From Lithobates sylvaticus (lineage: Eukaryota > Chordata > Amphibia > Anura > Ranidae), in the NCBI GenBank assembly GCA_028564925.1, contig CM053029.1, positions 608,409,721 through 608,473,720 of the forward strand: 64,000 nucleotides of DNA. The letters run 5' to 3'. The notes under the pieces were generated by a model. The model saw nothing but the letters and a program-made list of their open reading frames with translations. It made no database searches and was not told the origin of the DNA. How positions within the stretch are numbered: position 1 is the stretch's first letter; the number at the start of each line of letters is the position of its first letter. Below are positions 46,424 to 59,939 of this stretch, one piece after another. Position numbers and translations under genes: made by a program.

Positions 46424-48457
46424 ACTATCTGTGTATATATATATATATATAAATAAATACACTGCAGCTAACTGAATCACCTGCCTGCCTGACGTATATT
46501 AGAAAAAGTACAGCAGGAACGGCCTGCAGTCAGATATAGCTAAACTGGATGCAGTGGATATATATATATACATATACACACACGAGACTGTCTGTACATA
46601 TATATATTAAATACACTGAATCACCTGCCTGCCTGCTCAAGCACTCTCTCTCCATTCAAAGAGAGGACACACTGAATTATTTCTTACTATTTAGAGTGCA
46701 GGGGAGGGGCGTCATGACGTGACAGGTGTGCGCCGCTCGTCGGAAGCCCGCGCTCGGACCTGCTCGGACCTGTCCCCTCCCCAACGCCGCTCGCTCCTCC
46801 ACGCTCCACGCTGAAGACGCCGGCTAGTTCTATACCCCACAGCCCGTGTGGGGTGGGGGGATGACCGACGAGGAGCGGAGCTGGCCCGCCCGCCACACAG
46901 TCCACCGTCACCTCTGAGGGGCCTCTCCCCCCGCTCGCCTCCGACCTCCTCCGTCCGTCACCCGGGAGCGGGTCAAAGCATCCATGTCCCCACCTGAGGT
47001 AGCGGGACCACATCTTGCAGCCCCAGCCATAGACGGACCTAGCCGGATTGGATGCCTATAAGGCGACCCTGAACACCCTGAAGCAGAGGAAGAAATAAAG
47101 GGACAGCTTCTGTGCAAGCAAGCAGAGGGAGAACTGAACCTTGACCCCGCACCCGACGCCAGGAGTGGTGAGTGGCCCTCGGGCCAATTATAATTTGTTC
47201 ACCTGTTCACCTGTTAGACTCTCACGCCGGAGAGAAGCTGCCCAAGTGGATATAATCACGCTTATATGTGTCCAGCAGACCGGACGAATATTTTTGCCTC
47301 ACAAACCCCCTTGACAGTCAAACCATGAATATTGTGGACATATGATAAAGTCAGCAGACTCAGTAATGCGATTACCTTGTATTCTGGCAAAGACTGTAAG
47401 GATGTGGTAGGGGTCTCCCTACCTACCCCTCTAATTAGCCAACATACCATAAATTTCCGTGGACGGGAACGGCTCAAGGTGAGCCACACAACAAGTATAA
47501 TAAAGAGATCTCTACCCAACAAAAAAGGGGGAGGCAGTAGGACAATATAATATTTATTCTGATATTCAATCCAATGAGGGTCACTATTTAATTCTATCTA
47601 ATTCTTATACCAACCTTTCTTTACCCGGGGTTTGGAAGAGACTATCGCCCCTGGAGGTGAACTTACCACACACATCCCGTACCCTACCTGCAACGGACTG
47701 GGACCCCCTCCTACAATAAAAGTGACAGGAGAAGTAGCCCCATGTGGAGATAGTTCGGGAGATGCAGAGGTCGGAGGGTTGGGTCGCAGGAAGGTGAAAG
47801 AGACAGCCCCAGTGGGCCCCCAGGACACTACCTCAGCTTTGTAAACCCCAGGAAACCCCAAATCGCCAGGGTTCATCACGGCCGGGACTACCGCGAGTAA
47901 CATACCCCTGATAGACGCTACAAAGGGGTACCCCGTGGAGTATCCAAGCAGGTGTTTCCACAGTCCCCTAGGTGGACCCCCACGGGACCCTCAACCTAGA
48001 GAAAGGGGAACGTACATTGTGAACACTGAGTTGACGTATCATCAGGGAGTGGTCCACGTCTCCCCCTTCGCCGGGATCCTCTTACATCCTCCTGTTTCTC
48101 TTTCTTTTTTTTTTTTTGAGCCCCCCCAGTCCCTTCTGGAACTTTTCGGCATCTGTATCTGTCCTTGTCCTCATATTTACCTCCTCCCTCTTGGAAAGAA
48201 GGAGCAAGAGATAAGGTCCAGAGACATTTCAAGCTGGCTGATTGAACTTTTTTTTTTTTTTTTTATTACATAAAATACAGTACAAATTTATTCTGTGTGG
48301 GGTAAAGGTGGGGGTAAATGTATTGCATTTGATGTGAGGTTGACAATCCCCAAAGGGAGGATTGGAATACCTAGGAGTGGGAAAAAGGTTTAGATAATAG
48401 TTATAGCAGGAAATTATATAGGACTTCACTTCAAATTATACAGGAAATTATATAACA
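45885..48457. repeat. 2.6-kb local tandem duplication, first unit
   Basis: The unit joins the flank (acidic-ORF repeat, TA/CA microsatellites, target sequence) to the first ~1.8 kb of the L1-like LINE. It recurs at 48499-51082 nearly without change. The visible differences are the TA-run length and one T in a T-run. It is either very young or an assembly echo. Confidence 0.85.
46674..48457 (+). mobile_element. 5' part of the L1-like LINE, extra copy from the tandem duplication
   Basis: It begins after the target sequence AAAGAGAGGACACACT (46658-46673) and stops at the 2.6-kb duplication junction. It contains only the GC-rich 5' untranslated part and a T-run. No ORF1 is included. Confidence 0.8.
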
Positions 48458-48498
48458 ATTATATAACATATAACATATAAAGTATCTGTGAGGCTTTT
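48458..48498. other. 41-bp filler at the tandem junction
   Basis: The first part repeats ATTATATAACATATA, which also occurs in the LINE at 51072-51086. The second part, AAAGTATCTGTGAGGCTTT (48479-48497), is the exact reverse complement of 48509-48527. The result is a 19-bp perfect hairpin with an 11-nt loop across the junction. Such templated inserts are typical of polymerase-theta joining or template switching. Confidence 0.8.
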
Positions 48499-48971
48499 AC
48501 AACACTGTAAAGCCTCACAGATACTTTTGTTGAGCGCAGGAGCAGGCCCCGCTGTGAAATATTAGATCCTGGGTGACAGAGGATGAGGAGGATGAGGAAG
48601 ATGAGGAGGATGAGGAGGGCTTTGATATCCATTCCACCAACTCTTCTGCATGTTGTGGCTCAACTGCAGAAAAAAAGGACAAGCGTGCCCCACGGCCACG
48701 TGCTGAGGATGCACGTCCACGTAGACACAGAGCCTGCTTGCCCTTTAGTGTCATGTGAGCGTCTGCCTCTCCTTGGTGGCCTTCCGGACATGCTGTAAAT
48801 TTTGTTTAGCAAAATCACACTACACTGTATTGTGTACTGTGTACACCATCAGAAAAGTAGTAGCAACTGCACTATGGGGGCACGGTACTGTGTACACCGC
48901 CTGAAGTATATTATTAGAAAAAGTACACCAGGAACAGCCTGCAGTCAGATATAGCTAAACTGGATACAGTG

Positions 48972-49049
<78 letters not shown>

Positions 49050-51082
49050 ACTATCTGTGTATATATATATATATATAAATAAATACACTGCAGCTAACTG
49101 AATCACCTGCCTGCCTGACGTATATTAGAAAAAGTACAGCAGGAACGGCCTGCAGTCAGATATAGCTAAACTGGATGCAGTGGATATATATATATACATA
49201 TACACACACGAGACTGTCTGTACATATATATATTAAATACACTGAATCACCTGCCTGCCTGCTCAAGCACTCTCTCTCCATTCAAAGAGAGGACACACTG
49301 AATTATTTCTTACTATTTAGAGTGCAGGGGAGGGGCGTCATGACGTGACAGGTGTGCGCCGCTCGTCGGAAGCCCGCGCTCGGACCTGCTCGGACCTGTC
49401 CCCTCCCCAACGCCGCTCGCTCCTCCACGCTCCACGCTGAAGACGCCGGCTAGTTCTATACCCCACAGCCCGTGTGGGGTGGGGGGATGACCGACGAGGA
49501 GCGGAGCTGGCCCGCCCGCCACACAGTCCACCGTCACCTCTGAGGGGCCTCTCCCCCCGCTCGCCTCCGACCTCCTCCGTCCGTCACCCGGGAGCGGGTC
49601 AAAGCATCCATGTCCCCACCTGAGGTAGCGGGACCACATCTTGCAGCCCCAGCCATAGACGGACCTAGCCGGATTGGATGCCTATAAGGCGACCCTGAAC
49701 ACCCTGAAGCAGAGGAAGAAATAAAGGGACAGCTTCTGTGCAAGCAAGCAGAGGGAGAACTGAACCTTGACCCCGCACCCGACGCCAGGAGTGGTGAGTG
49801 GCCCTCGGGCCAATTATAATTTGTTCACCTGTTCACCTGTTAGACTCTCACGCCGGAGAGAAGCTGCCCAAGTGGATATAATCACGCTTATATGTGTCCA
49901 GCAGACCGGACGAATATTTTTGCCTCACAAACCCCCTTGACAGTCAAACCATGAATATTGTGGACATATGATAAAGTCAGCAGACTCAGTAATGCGATTA
50001 CCTTGTATTCTGGCAAAGACTGTAAGGATGTGGTAGGGGTCTCCCTACCTACCCCTCTAATTAGCCAACATACCATAAATTTCCGTGGACGGGAACGGCT
50101 CAAGGTGAGCCACACAACAAGTATAATAAAGAGATCTCTACCCAACAAAAAAGGGGGAGGCAGTAGGACAATATAATATTTATTCTGATATTCAATCCAA
50201 TGAGGGTCACTATTTAATTCTATCTAATTCTTATACCAACCTTTCTTTACCCGGGGTTTGGAAGAGACTATCGCCCCTGGAGGTGAACTTACCACACACA
50301 TCCCGTACCCTACCTGCAACGGACTGGGACCCCCTCCTACAATAAAAGTGACAGGAGAAGTAGCCCCATGTGGAGATAGTTCGGGAGATGCAGAGGTCGG
50401 AGGGTTGGGTCGCAGGAAGGTGAAAGAGACAGCCCCAGTGGGCCCCCAGGACACTACCTCAGCTTTGTAAACCCCAGGAAACCCCAAATCGCCAGGGTTC
50501 ATCACGGCCGGGACTACCGCGAGTAACATACCCCTGATAGACGCTACAAAGGGGTACCCCGTGGAGTATCCAAGCAGGTGTTTCCACAGTCCCCTAGGTG
50601 GACCCCCACGGGACCCTCAACCTAGAGAAAGGGGAACGTACATTGTGAACACTGAGTTGACGTATCATCAGGGAGTGGTCCACGTCTCCCCCTTCGCCGG
50701 GATCCTCTTACATCCTCCTGTTTCTCTTTCTTTTTTTTTTTTGAGCCCCCCCAGTCCCTTCTGGAACTTTTCGGCATCTGTATCTGTCCTTGTCCTCATA
50801 TTTACCTCCTCCCTCTTGGAAAGAAGGAGCAAGAGATAAGGTCCAGAGACATTTCAAGCTGGCTGATTGAACTTTTTTTTTTTTTTTTTATTACATAAAA
50901 TACAGTACAAATTTATTCTGTGTGGGGTAAAGGTGGGGGTAAATGTATTGCATTTGATGTGAGGTTGACAATCCCCAAAGGGAGGATTGGAATACCTAGG
51001 AGTGGGAAAAAGGTTTAGATAATAGTTATAGCAGGAAATTATATAGGACTTCACTTCAAATTATACAGGAAATTATATAACA
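48499..51082. repeat. 2.6-kb local tandem duplication, second unit
   Basis: It is near-identical to 45885-48457 (offset 2614 before and about 2626 after the TA microsatellite). It continues into the rest of the LINE, so the intact element runs from 49300. Confidence 0.85.
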
Positions 51083-51253
51083 TATACCCCGCCCCCCTTC
51101 AGGTAAAATAAATTAATTATGAAAGGGGCCCGTACCCCGCACCCCCCCAGGTAAATCCAGACTAGCAAATAAAGAGGTGACAGTAAGGGGAATATAAGAG
51201 GAAGTACAGGACCCCGTAACCACCCTAAGTAGAAAACAAGGACGGCAAGGAGT

Positions 51254-52429
51254 ATGAGGGGTAAAACAAGCAAGACTGGCAAACTTATACCACCAACCCA
51301 AAGTCCGGGAGGTATCCAGAGATATATGGCCACTAATACAAGCACGATGGAGGAGGGACAGGGGGGCCCTAGACTGAGTCAAGGAGGAGCACCCCTAAGA
51401 TCAGGTCTAAACAGGCAGAGAGGCCCGGATGAAAGCAAAGGAGGGAAGGCAAATGGAGCAAAAACAGCGGGACCGAAGGCAGAGGACAAAAACCCCCTAA
51501 ATCCCACCCTAGGACAGGAGGAAATACAGACTAGAGAGGTGGAGAGGGGAGCGGAGGGAGGAGACACGGAGATAGGTAGACCCACGAGGCCCATACCCCA
51601 AGAGGGGATGCCACAAATCAGAGAGATGCTCTCGGAGATGTTTTCAAATTTAGAAACATCTCTGAAAGGAGAAATTGCAGCCCTAAGGGGAGATATAGGA
51701 TTAGTCCTGGGGAGAGTAGAAGAGGTGGAAGATAGGTTAGAGATCTATGACCAAAAACTAGTAGAAATAGCAGAACAGATGAATACCCTCCAGAGATCTA
51801 ACAGGTTGTTGCTATATAAATTAGAAGACCAAGAGAATCGAAGCAGAAGGAAGAACCTCCGCATAAAAGGTCTCCCTGAGTTATATGGCAACACGGAATT
51901 GAGAAGTATTGCACAGCAACTATTTAATCCCTTTCTAGATAGAGAAGCTACAGATACTCTGAAAATAGATAGAATACATAGGTTGGTGCGAGCCCCGAGA
52001 GGACGTCCAGATGCCCCGAGGGATGTAATAATAAGGTTCCACTATCCGGAAGAGAAGACCCGGATTATGAGCAAAATTAGAACACTTAAAGGGGTACCCT
52101 TTGGGGGAGCAGAGCTCCAGATCTACCCAGACCTTGCCCCTGAGACGTTGAGAAGAAGGTGGCGACTTAAACCCCTGACTTCATCGTTAAGGACAGCAGA
52201 GATCCCCTATCAATGGGGGTTCCCGGCATGTTTAGTGGGGAAAAGGGATGGACGATCTGCGGTCCTGCGCTTTCCGGAGGAAGTGGGAGGGTTCTGTGAA
52301 CGCCTAGGGATTGATCCACCCCCAACCATGTTGGAGTGGGGAGTAGAGGAGGGTATCTGGCCCCCCCAAAACGAACGACCTGGGAGGGGTGGCGGGAGGG
52401 GGAGAGCCGGGGGGGAGAGAGGAAGTTGA
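51254..52429 (+). CDS. L1-type LINE ORF1 protein (391 codons, open)
   Basis: ORF1p binds element RNA and acts as a nucleic-acid chaperone during retrotransposition. Residues 1-120 are a disordered Gly/Pro/charged head. Residues about 122-193 form a coiled coil with heptads (MLSEMFSNLETSLKGEIAAL onward). The RRM follows with NRSRRKNLRIKGLPE at about 195-209. The C-terminal domain has RDVIIRFHYPEEKTRIMSKI (about 256-275). The tail after residue 375 is Gly/Arg-rich. A second in-frame Met at residue 25 (51326) is an alternative start. No stop interrupts the frame, which is notable beside the deleted ORF2. This could let it act in trans if expressed. Confidence 0.85.
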   Translation: MRGKTSKTGKLIPPTQSPGGIQRYMATNTSTMEEGQGGPRLSQGGAPLRSGLNRQRGPDESKGGKANGAKTAGPKAEDKNPLNPTLGQEEIQTREVERGAEGGDTEIGRPTRPIPQEGMPQIREMLSEMFSNLETSLKGEIAALRGDIGLVLGRVEEVEDRLEIYDQKLVEIAEQMNTLQRSNRLLLYKLEDQENRSRRKNLRIKGLPELYGNTELRSIAQQLFNPFLDREATDTLKIDRIHRLVRAPRGRPDAPRDVIIRFHYPEEKTRIMSKIRTLKGVPFGGAELQIYPDLAPETLRRRWRLKPLTSSLRTAEIPYQWGFPACLVGKRDGRSAVLRFPEEVGGFCERLGIDPPPTMLEWGVEEGIWPPQNERPGRGGGRGRAGGERGS

Positions 52430-52867
52430 GGATTCTTCAGAGGTCGATGGGATTTAAGTAAAGAAAACAGCAATCTAAAGACGAAATACAGAGGGCGGGG
52501 GGGAGGTGGGGCAGGGGGGAGTGGGGGGGGGGGGTGACGGGGGGCATACATAGTCACGGAATAAGCCCCAGGGAGAAGATGGAATGTAGGCGACACGATG
52601 GAAGAGTCTGCCTGATCCATCCATCAAACGACTACGGGGGGTTCTGTCCAACCCGTCAGGGTGTATTGTTTCAGAAGGGGGGGGGGGGGGGAGGGGAGGA
52701 AGGGGAGGAGGGGGAATGGGGGGTTGATGATTGGGGCTTGGGGGGGGGGGGTTTTGTTGTTTGTTTTTTTTTTTTTTTCGGGTCTCGCTCACCCCCCGCC
52801 GACACAGTACGGAAATCGACCCTGGCTCCACAAGACGCTCTATAGACTGCCTCTCTAAAAAACTAAT

Positions 52868-54180
52868 ATGGAGGGGATAAATTTCATTACATATAATGTA
52901 AGGGGGCTAAATTCAAAAAAAAAAAGGCATAGGGTAAATGAGTAAGAGAAAAAGGAAGAGGGGGGCTTGCTGCCCGGACTTTAAAAAGTATTACGAAGCG
53001 GTTGCAATCGCTAGAATAATAGACTGGAGCCACAATTATGAGGATAAAAGTTGGGTGGAACTCGAAAGAAAGTTAAGTAGAACAAGATTAGGAGAAACTA
53101 TATGGATACCCCCCCACTATAGACACTTAGCACCAAATATAACAGCACTTACAAGGCACTCACTAAAAATTTGGGACGCTATCCACAAAAGGCACAATTG
53201 GGATTATAATTCCCCACTAATTCTATTATTAGACACAAATTTTTTTCCTCCAGGTAAGGAGGAGTTTATATATTTTAGTAGATGGTCCAATAAAGAGAAT
53301 TTAAGGTTGATAGATGTGATGGAAGGGAATAGAATTAGCACTTACAATGAGATTATTACGAAATGGGGACATAGAGCACTAGACAAATGGCGCTACACCC
53401 AAATACAACACTTCACTCAGACACTCCCAAAACCCCTACGCGGTAAGAGAGAATTTAGGCCCTTAGAAAAATTAATGGATTCCCCCAACAACCGCGAGAA
53501 AAGAATCTCAAAGACGTATAAAATCTTGTTGCGAGCGGCGGAACACGAATACCCCACGTATTTAGGCAAATGGGAAAGTGAGATCGGCCCACTAAATAGC
53601 GAGGATCAGAAGATCAAGATCTTAGGACGTGTTTTCTCAACAGCAAAAGACATACAATCAGTAGAAATGTCCTATAAACTCCTAGCTAGGTGGTATGTAA
53701 CTCCTCAAGGAGCGAACGCATACAACGGAGATATTTCTCCTAATTGTTGGCGAGGGTGCGAGGCAGTGGGTTCCTTCTCACACCTGTGGTGGTACTGCCC
53801 GAAAATAAAGGAATATTGGGAGCAAATAATAGAAATAATTTTTTAAAATAACACAAGTAAGGGTGAAGAAGCTTCCATGGGTATGTTTATTCCATGATAC
53901 AGAGAGCGGAGAGGGAAGACACGCTAGGAACCTCATCCCCTATCTACTAAATGCAGCCAAAGCCCTAATTCCCTGCTACTGGAAACTTCAGGAGACACCC
54001 TCAATGAAAGAGTGGGTAGAGAGGGTGGAGAGGACAAGAATAATAGAACTCTCGCTATACACCTTAGAGAATCTAGAAGAAAAATATCAGAGGATATGGC
54101 AACAATGGATCGAGTTCAGGGAAACAGAACAATATTTTAGGATAATGGAAGGAAATACTGTGGGGAACGGGGGAGGGTGA
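52868..54180 (+). pseudogene. LINE ORF2 remnant: endonuclease start joined to C-terminal part
   Basis: ATG at 52868 opens MEGINFITYNVRGLNS, the first strand of an L1-type AP endonuclease, and stops at 52943. The sequence then jumps to the region after the reverse transcriptase. IARIIDWSHNYEDKSWVELE begins near 53002, and the Cys/His motif CWRGCEAVGSFSHLWWYC ends near 53800. A frame change follows between 53846 and 53863, then VCLFHDTESGE onward to a stop at 54180. About 2 kb or more of ORF2, including all catalytic reverse transcriptase motifs, is deleted. Confidence 0.82.
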
Positions 54181-54372
54181 GCGAGACGGGGTAGGTTTTT
54201 TTTTTTTTTTTTTTATTTAGAGGGGGGGGGGGGGAGGTGGGGCCGTGGGGGAAAAATGTAATTCGAATTTGAATAGATGTATTTGTCTAACGTGATTACA
54301 AACGTGATGAATTTTGTATGTGAAGAAAACTGTGAAAATAAAGAATATATAAAAAAAAAGAGAGGACACACT

Positions 54373-54725
54373 ACACAGGGCCGACGTGCCGGCAGCCTTA
54401 TATAGTGTGGGGCGTAGACTTAGTCCCCCTGAGCCATGATTGGCAAAACGCACCCTGCCTTTGGCCAATTATGGCTCTCTTAGCTGAGGGCGCTGGGATT
54501 GGCATGCAGGTCATGGTGCATGCTTTGGCCAATCATCATACAGCAATGCACTGCGCTCCCAAAGTTAATTAAAGGCCGTTACGCGGCGCTCAAATTTGTC
54601 ACGAACGCCCCATAATGTTCGGTTTTCGACAAACGGGCGAACAGCCAATGTTCAAGTCGAACTCGTGTTCGACCCGAACAGAGAGCTCATCCCTAATCAC
54701 CACAAATGTAAGGGAGCAATCTTCC
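54373..54725 (+). repeat. Dispersed element 3' part (right counterpart of 27165-27620)
   Basis: It continues directly after the LINE target duplication with ACACAGGGCCGACGTGC and ends GTTCGACCCGAACAGAGAGC. Confidence 0.5.
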
Positions 54726-55333
54726 CGCTGACCATCACACTAAATGTATCATGAGTTGTAGATATAGTCATTTTTAGCAGAGGGCTCCCTGAGACTGGAA
54801 AGTTATTTCAAGGGTTCCTCTGTGTTGAAAAGATTTGAGAAAGGCTGGTCTACACTATCCAGTGGGCAGTGCCATCCCTGGAACATGCATGTCTAATGGG
54901 TGTCCAGGGATGCGTTCCTTCACTTTTGCAACCAGCAGGCGGCTGGATGTGATCACCCCCCCTGCTGGCTATCATGAAGAACTGCAAATAATAAAAAAAA
55001 AAAAAAGTGGCAGCCACATCTACAGGGATGGAAAGGGGGACATGTACACATTTTCAAAGTAAGAAAAAAAATATTTCAACATAACGAATACAGAGTTGAG
55101 TCAGCTTAATGTAATGAATGTGACTTTAGTACTCCTTTAGGCGGTACCTGTAGAACAGCACGTTTCACCGCCCCAAAAATACAGTTATTGGTATTCTGTC
55201 ACACCACCCTAACCACACCCTGTACCACCTGGACGCACCCTTTGCCAACTGGCATTAGTGGCTGTCCTGGGACATAATGAAGGGTTGGCAAATATAAAAA
55301 TAAAAAAACAACGCACACACATTCTTATCTCAC

Positions 55334-55443
55334 CTTGACAGCTCTTCCAGCTTGGATTTGGCATAATCTAGGCTGTTACGTTCAACGTGTTCATGAGGCG
55401 TGTGAGCGAGGAGCTCATGTAGAGTCAGGATATAACGAGGAAT
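55334..55443 (-). CDS. rasgrf1: rasgrf1 exon, DH domain (right copy, block exon 1)
   Basis: The 110-nt exon is identical to 28221-28330 at every base, with the same TTCTTAG acceptor and GTGAGA donor. It starts in phase 0, matching the phase-0 end of the upstream exon 59551-59744 (ending YPMFQ). The normal order of RASGRF1 exons is therefore kept across 59551 to 55334. Confidence 0.93.
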
Positions 55444-56437
55444 CTAAGAAAAGAAGACGAGAAGATTCACTGAAGCTCTTATAGGTGATAATGTGTCCAA
55501 CAGGGGCATACGTACAGGGGCCCGCCATAGAGACCCTGCGCCCTGCTCCAGGGGGTCCATGCGTTCCCCCTCCCCCCCCCCGTACGCCTGGGTAGGAGGT
55601 AGGGTTGCCACCTTTTCTGCAAGCCAATCCCGAACTTTCTTGTACTCATAAAATATGCTTACAATGCTAAGCCATGTAAATAAGTCTCTCACAGACATGT
55701 GTAAACCTCAGAACAATAATTAAAAAAGAAAACTCTTCCAATACATATGATTTGTGGACTGAATGCAAAAAAAGTGATTCCTCTATCCACACAAATTAGG
55801 TGGATGGAGAAATTTCCTCCCTCCTTAGGGGGGGGGGCAGAGGATCTGGCCATTTCTGATTAGTGCTCTGTGTGACGAATCAACAGATCGCCCGACTCTG
55901 TTGAGGGGCAGAGATCCTGCTGACTGGGGGGGAGGGGGGTAGTAGAGTGTTCCTCCTACCCGGGACAGTTAGCCACAGTTCAGTGTGAATAAATGTGTCC
56001 GGGTTTGTCTGAAACCCAGACACTTGGTCAAAAACCCGGACTGTCCGGGTGAATCCTAGAATGGTGGCAATCCTAGTAGGAGGGCAGCGGCATGTAGAGG
56101 AACCGATCCCTCCATGAAGCCTCCGAATGCCCGATTCTCCTCCTCTCCATCCCACAGACATTCAAAAGCTGCAGGAGGGAAATGGCGGGTATCAGTTCCT
56201 CCGCATGCCGCTCCCACCGCCTACCTATCCTTGTCCTGCTGCCCCAGAGCTCATATGTCCTTCCCTGGCCCCTCCCCCCCCCCCGGGATTTCCCCCTCCT
56301 ACCAGCCGCTGCAGGGGATCTGTCAGGGTGGAGAGCGGGCTAGGAGCCGGTAAATTTGTCATTTACCGGCCCCTTGTTTTATTGACTAGAGTCAGTGATT
56401 GGTACCGATCACAGACTTTTTTTTTTTTTTTCTTTAA

Positions 56438-56655
56438 CCAATTAAAGACCGGAAGATTTTCCCCCTTTATGATGAGGTAATTTCTTGCGATACAGCATTG
56501 TGTCACTTTAACTGACAATTGCGCGATTGTGCGACGCTGTACACAAATAAAATTAAGGTCCCTTTTTCCCCACAAATAGAGATTTCTTTTGGTGGTATTT
56601 GATCACCTCTGCGGTTTTTATTTTTTGCGCTATAAACAATAAAAGAGCGACAATT
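56438..56655 (-). mobile_element. Truncated TTAA-family element (right counterpart)
   Basis: This is the same fragment as 29499-29700, starting TTTAACCAATTAAAGACC. It is followed by about 75 bp of the old Tc1 end (56656-56731), which resumes at 58354 after the younger Tc1 insertion. Confidence 0.7.
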
Positions 56656-56731
56656 TTGTCATGTTACAACCAAAAACATAAATGTATTTTATTGGGATTT
56701 TATGTGATAAACCAACACAAAGTGACACATA

Positions 56732-58353
<1,622 letters not shown>

Positions 58354-58429
58354 TAATTGTGAAGTGGAAGGAAAATGATAAATGATACAAATGAAATATG
58401 TGAAAAGTGGGGGGGGGGGGGCATTTGTA

Positions 58430-59066
58430 TGGCACCCCCCGGGCGCAAACAAACTGAAAAATACTGAAAAAAAAACATTAATTGCAGTCACTTGTGCCCC
58501 ATCAAATGCAGCCACTGTGACCCCCGCCTGCCCGCTGTCTGCCCGGCACTCACCCCATCTTGGTGGCGGGTCAGGCAGCGGGCGACGGCGGTGAGCTGTG
58601 TGGGATGAGCAGAAGGTTCTCCATGCTTCTCTGCGTCTCTTCTTACGTTATGCTAGGCGGCCAATAGGATCGCCTCTGCCTTCAGCAAATCAGGTGACAG
58701 GTATTAGACCCGTGCTTCCTGATTGGCGGAGAGGTGGTTCAGTGTTAGAAAAGCAAATATTAATTTGCTTTTCTAACACATCTGGGTGGGCTCTGGATGC
58801 AATGCTCTGCGCTCCGAGTCCCCCTTTTTTTGAAGCCTATTCGAGCCTATGGCCTATGGCTCTAATCAGGTGCTTCAAAGAAAACACCCCGCTGCTGTAA
58901 TTCAGGCGCTTGGTGTCTGAATAAGGGCCGGACACCTGAATAGGGGGGTGGCAGCGGCGGCTGTGGATAGATTCATGCAATGCATGAATCTATTCATTAG
59001 TCATATAGGGGGGTGGCGTGACAAAGGGGGCGGCGCCCGTGCGCCCTCCATGGACGCACCACCACT
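58430..59066 (+). mobile_element. Dispersed element at the right edge of the right copy
   Basis: This is the counterpart of 31651-32215 up to about 58945, including the palindrome TTAGAAAAGCAAATATTAAT at about 58745. It then continues to GGACGCACCACCACTG at 59066. That end, inverted, reads CAGTGGTGGTGCGTCC and resembles the 5' end at 31651. Confidence 0.55.
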
Positions 59067-59550
59067 GGGCGGTAGGAAACTGCTCCTCCTAGCTCCTGAT
59101 GGTTAGTACAAGACCCGGAGCTGTCCGACAGCTCGATCTCTGTGCTGGGCGTGCACTACGATCCTAGCACACTTCCATGAGACGACATATATGCGTACGC
59201 TCGGCAGAAAGGGGGTTAATCTGTACAGACTGGAGAAATTAAGGCAAAGTTGGGGGGGGGGGGGGTGTATGAAACCTCGAAATACATGAAGTGAAGGCGG
59301 CTTAGGAGGGCAGGATTCTCTATATGAAGTGAAGATCAAGAAAACAGGGACATGACCTCAAACTAGCAGAAGGGACGTCCTAGTATTAAATGACAGAACA
59401 ATGAGTTGATACGCGGATCTGTACAAAAAAATAATAATCATAATATTTCATTAATTCAAAAAAAAAAAAATGGGTCAGACTTGATGAAGGCGATGAAGGA
59501 GACTCTTCTGTGAGTCCTAATGGAGGAATGAATCGCAGATTCGTACTGAC

Positions 59551-59744
59551 CTGGAACATGGGGTAGGTGAGGAAGGTCTCCAGGGTTCGCTCCTCGCAGT
59601 CCGGTTTGGCTTCATATTGTTTCAGTAGTTTGTCGAAGTCTCGGTTCTGCTTGCAGTGGGCCAGGATCTGCAGGCTGTACTGATGGTTCCGGACAAACTC
59701 CTGGTAAATGTTTAACATCGGCAGGAGGATGTCAAACAGATCAG
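59551..59744 (-). CDS. rasgrf1: rasgrf1 exon, DH domain (single copy)
   Basis: The 194-nt exon has acceptor TTTCCAG and donor GTCAGT. Two bases complete Ala; then [40 protein letters not shown] and [20 protein letters not shown] lead to PMFQ, ending in phase 0. This is the central helical part of the DH domain that contacts the GTPase. [16 protein letters not shown] and [11 protein letters not shown] match RASGRF1 best. It lies outside the 25-kb duplication. Confidence 0.93.
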
Positions 59745-59831
59745 CTGGAAAGACAATGATGGAGAGATGTGTAACCCATCACCCGAGGACCGACAGCAGA
59801 GTAATGACCAGAGAAGAAGACCATTCCTCAC

Positions 59832-59911
59832 CCAACACCAGCGTGGGCCAGCTGGAGATCCGCGCCTTCAGACCCTGATAGAAGATCTGGTGCAGAAACA
59901 TGATGGTCTCA
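59832..59911 (-). CDS. rasgrf1: rasgrf1 exon, DH domain (single copy, 5'-most visible)
   Basis: The 80-nt exon has acceptor TTATTCCAG and donor GTGAGG. It enters after two bases of a codon, then reads [20 protein letters not shown] and WPTLVL plus one base of Ala, which is completed by the next exon. It lies 87 bp from that exon, so the intron between them is very short. Earlier DH exons were not found in the remaining 4 kb to the right. Confidence 0.9.
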
Positions 59912-59939
59912 CTGGAATAAAGAAGGTTCTATGAATTGC

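Larger units (their letters stand above)
49300..54356 (+). mobile_element. L1/Tx1-like LINE with internal deletion (right copy only)
   Basis: The element is bounded by the 16-bp duplication AAAGAGAGGACACACT (49284-49299 and 54357-54372) and ends in an A-tail after AATAAAGAATATAT. The order is a ~1.9-kb 5' region, ORF1 (51254-52429), an ORF2 start at 52868, and then the C-terminal part of ORF2 (52938-54180). Nearly all of the endonuclease and reverse transcriptase is missing, so the element cannot move by itself. ORF1 architecture and the CWRGCEAVGSFSHLWWYC zinc-knuckle-like motif place it in the L1 group. The clean target duplication suggests a fairly recent insertion, after the 25-kb duplication. 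Confidence 0.88.

Noticed and set aside
46687-47013. 108-codon minus-strand frame identical at 49313-49639
   Set aside because: It lies in the GC-rich 5' region of the LINE. Identity reflects the recent 2.6-kb duplication, not conservation.
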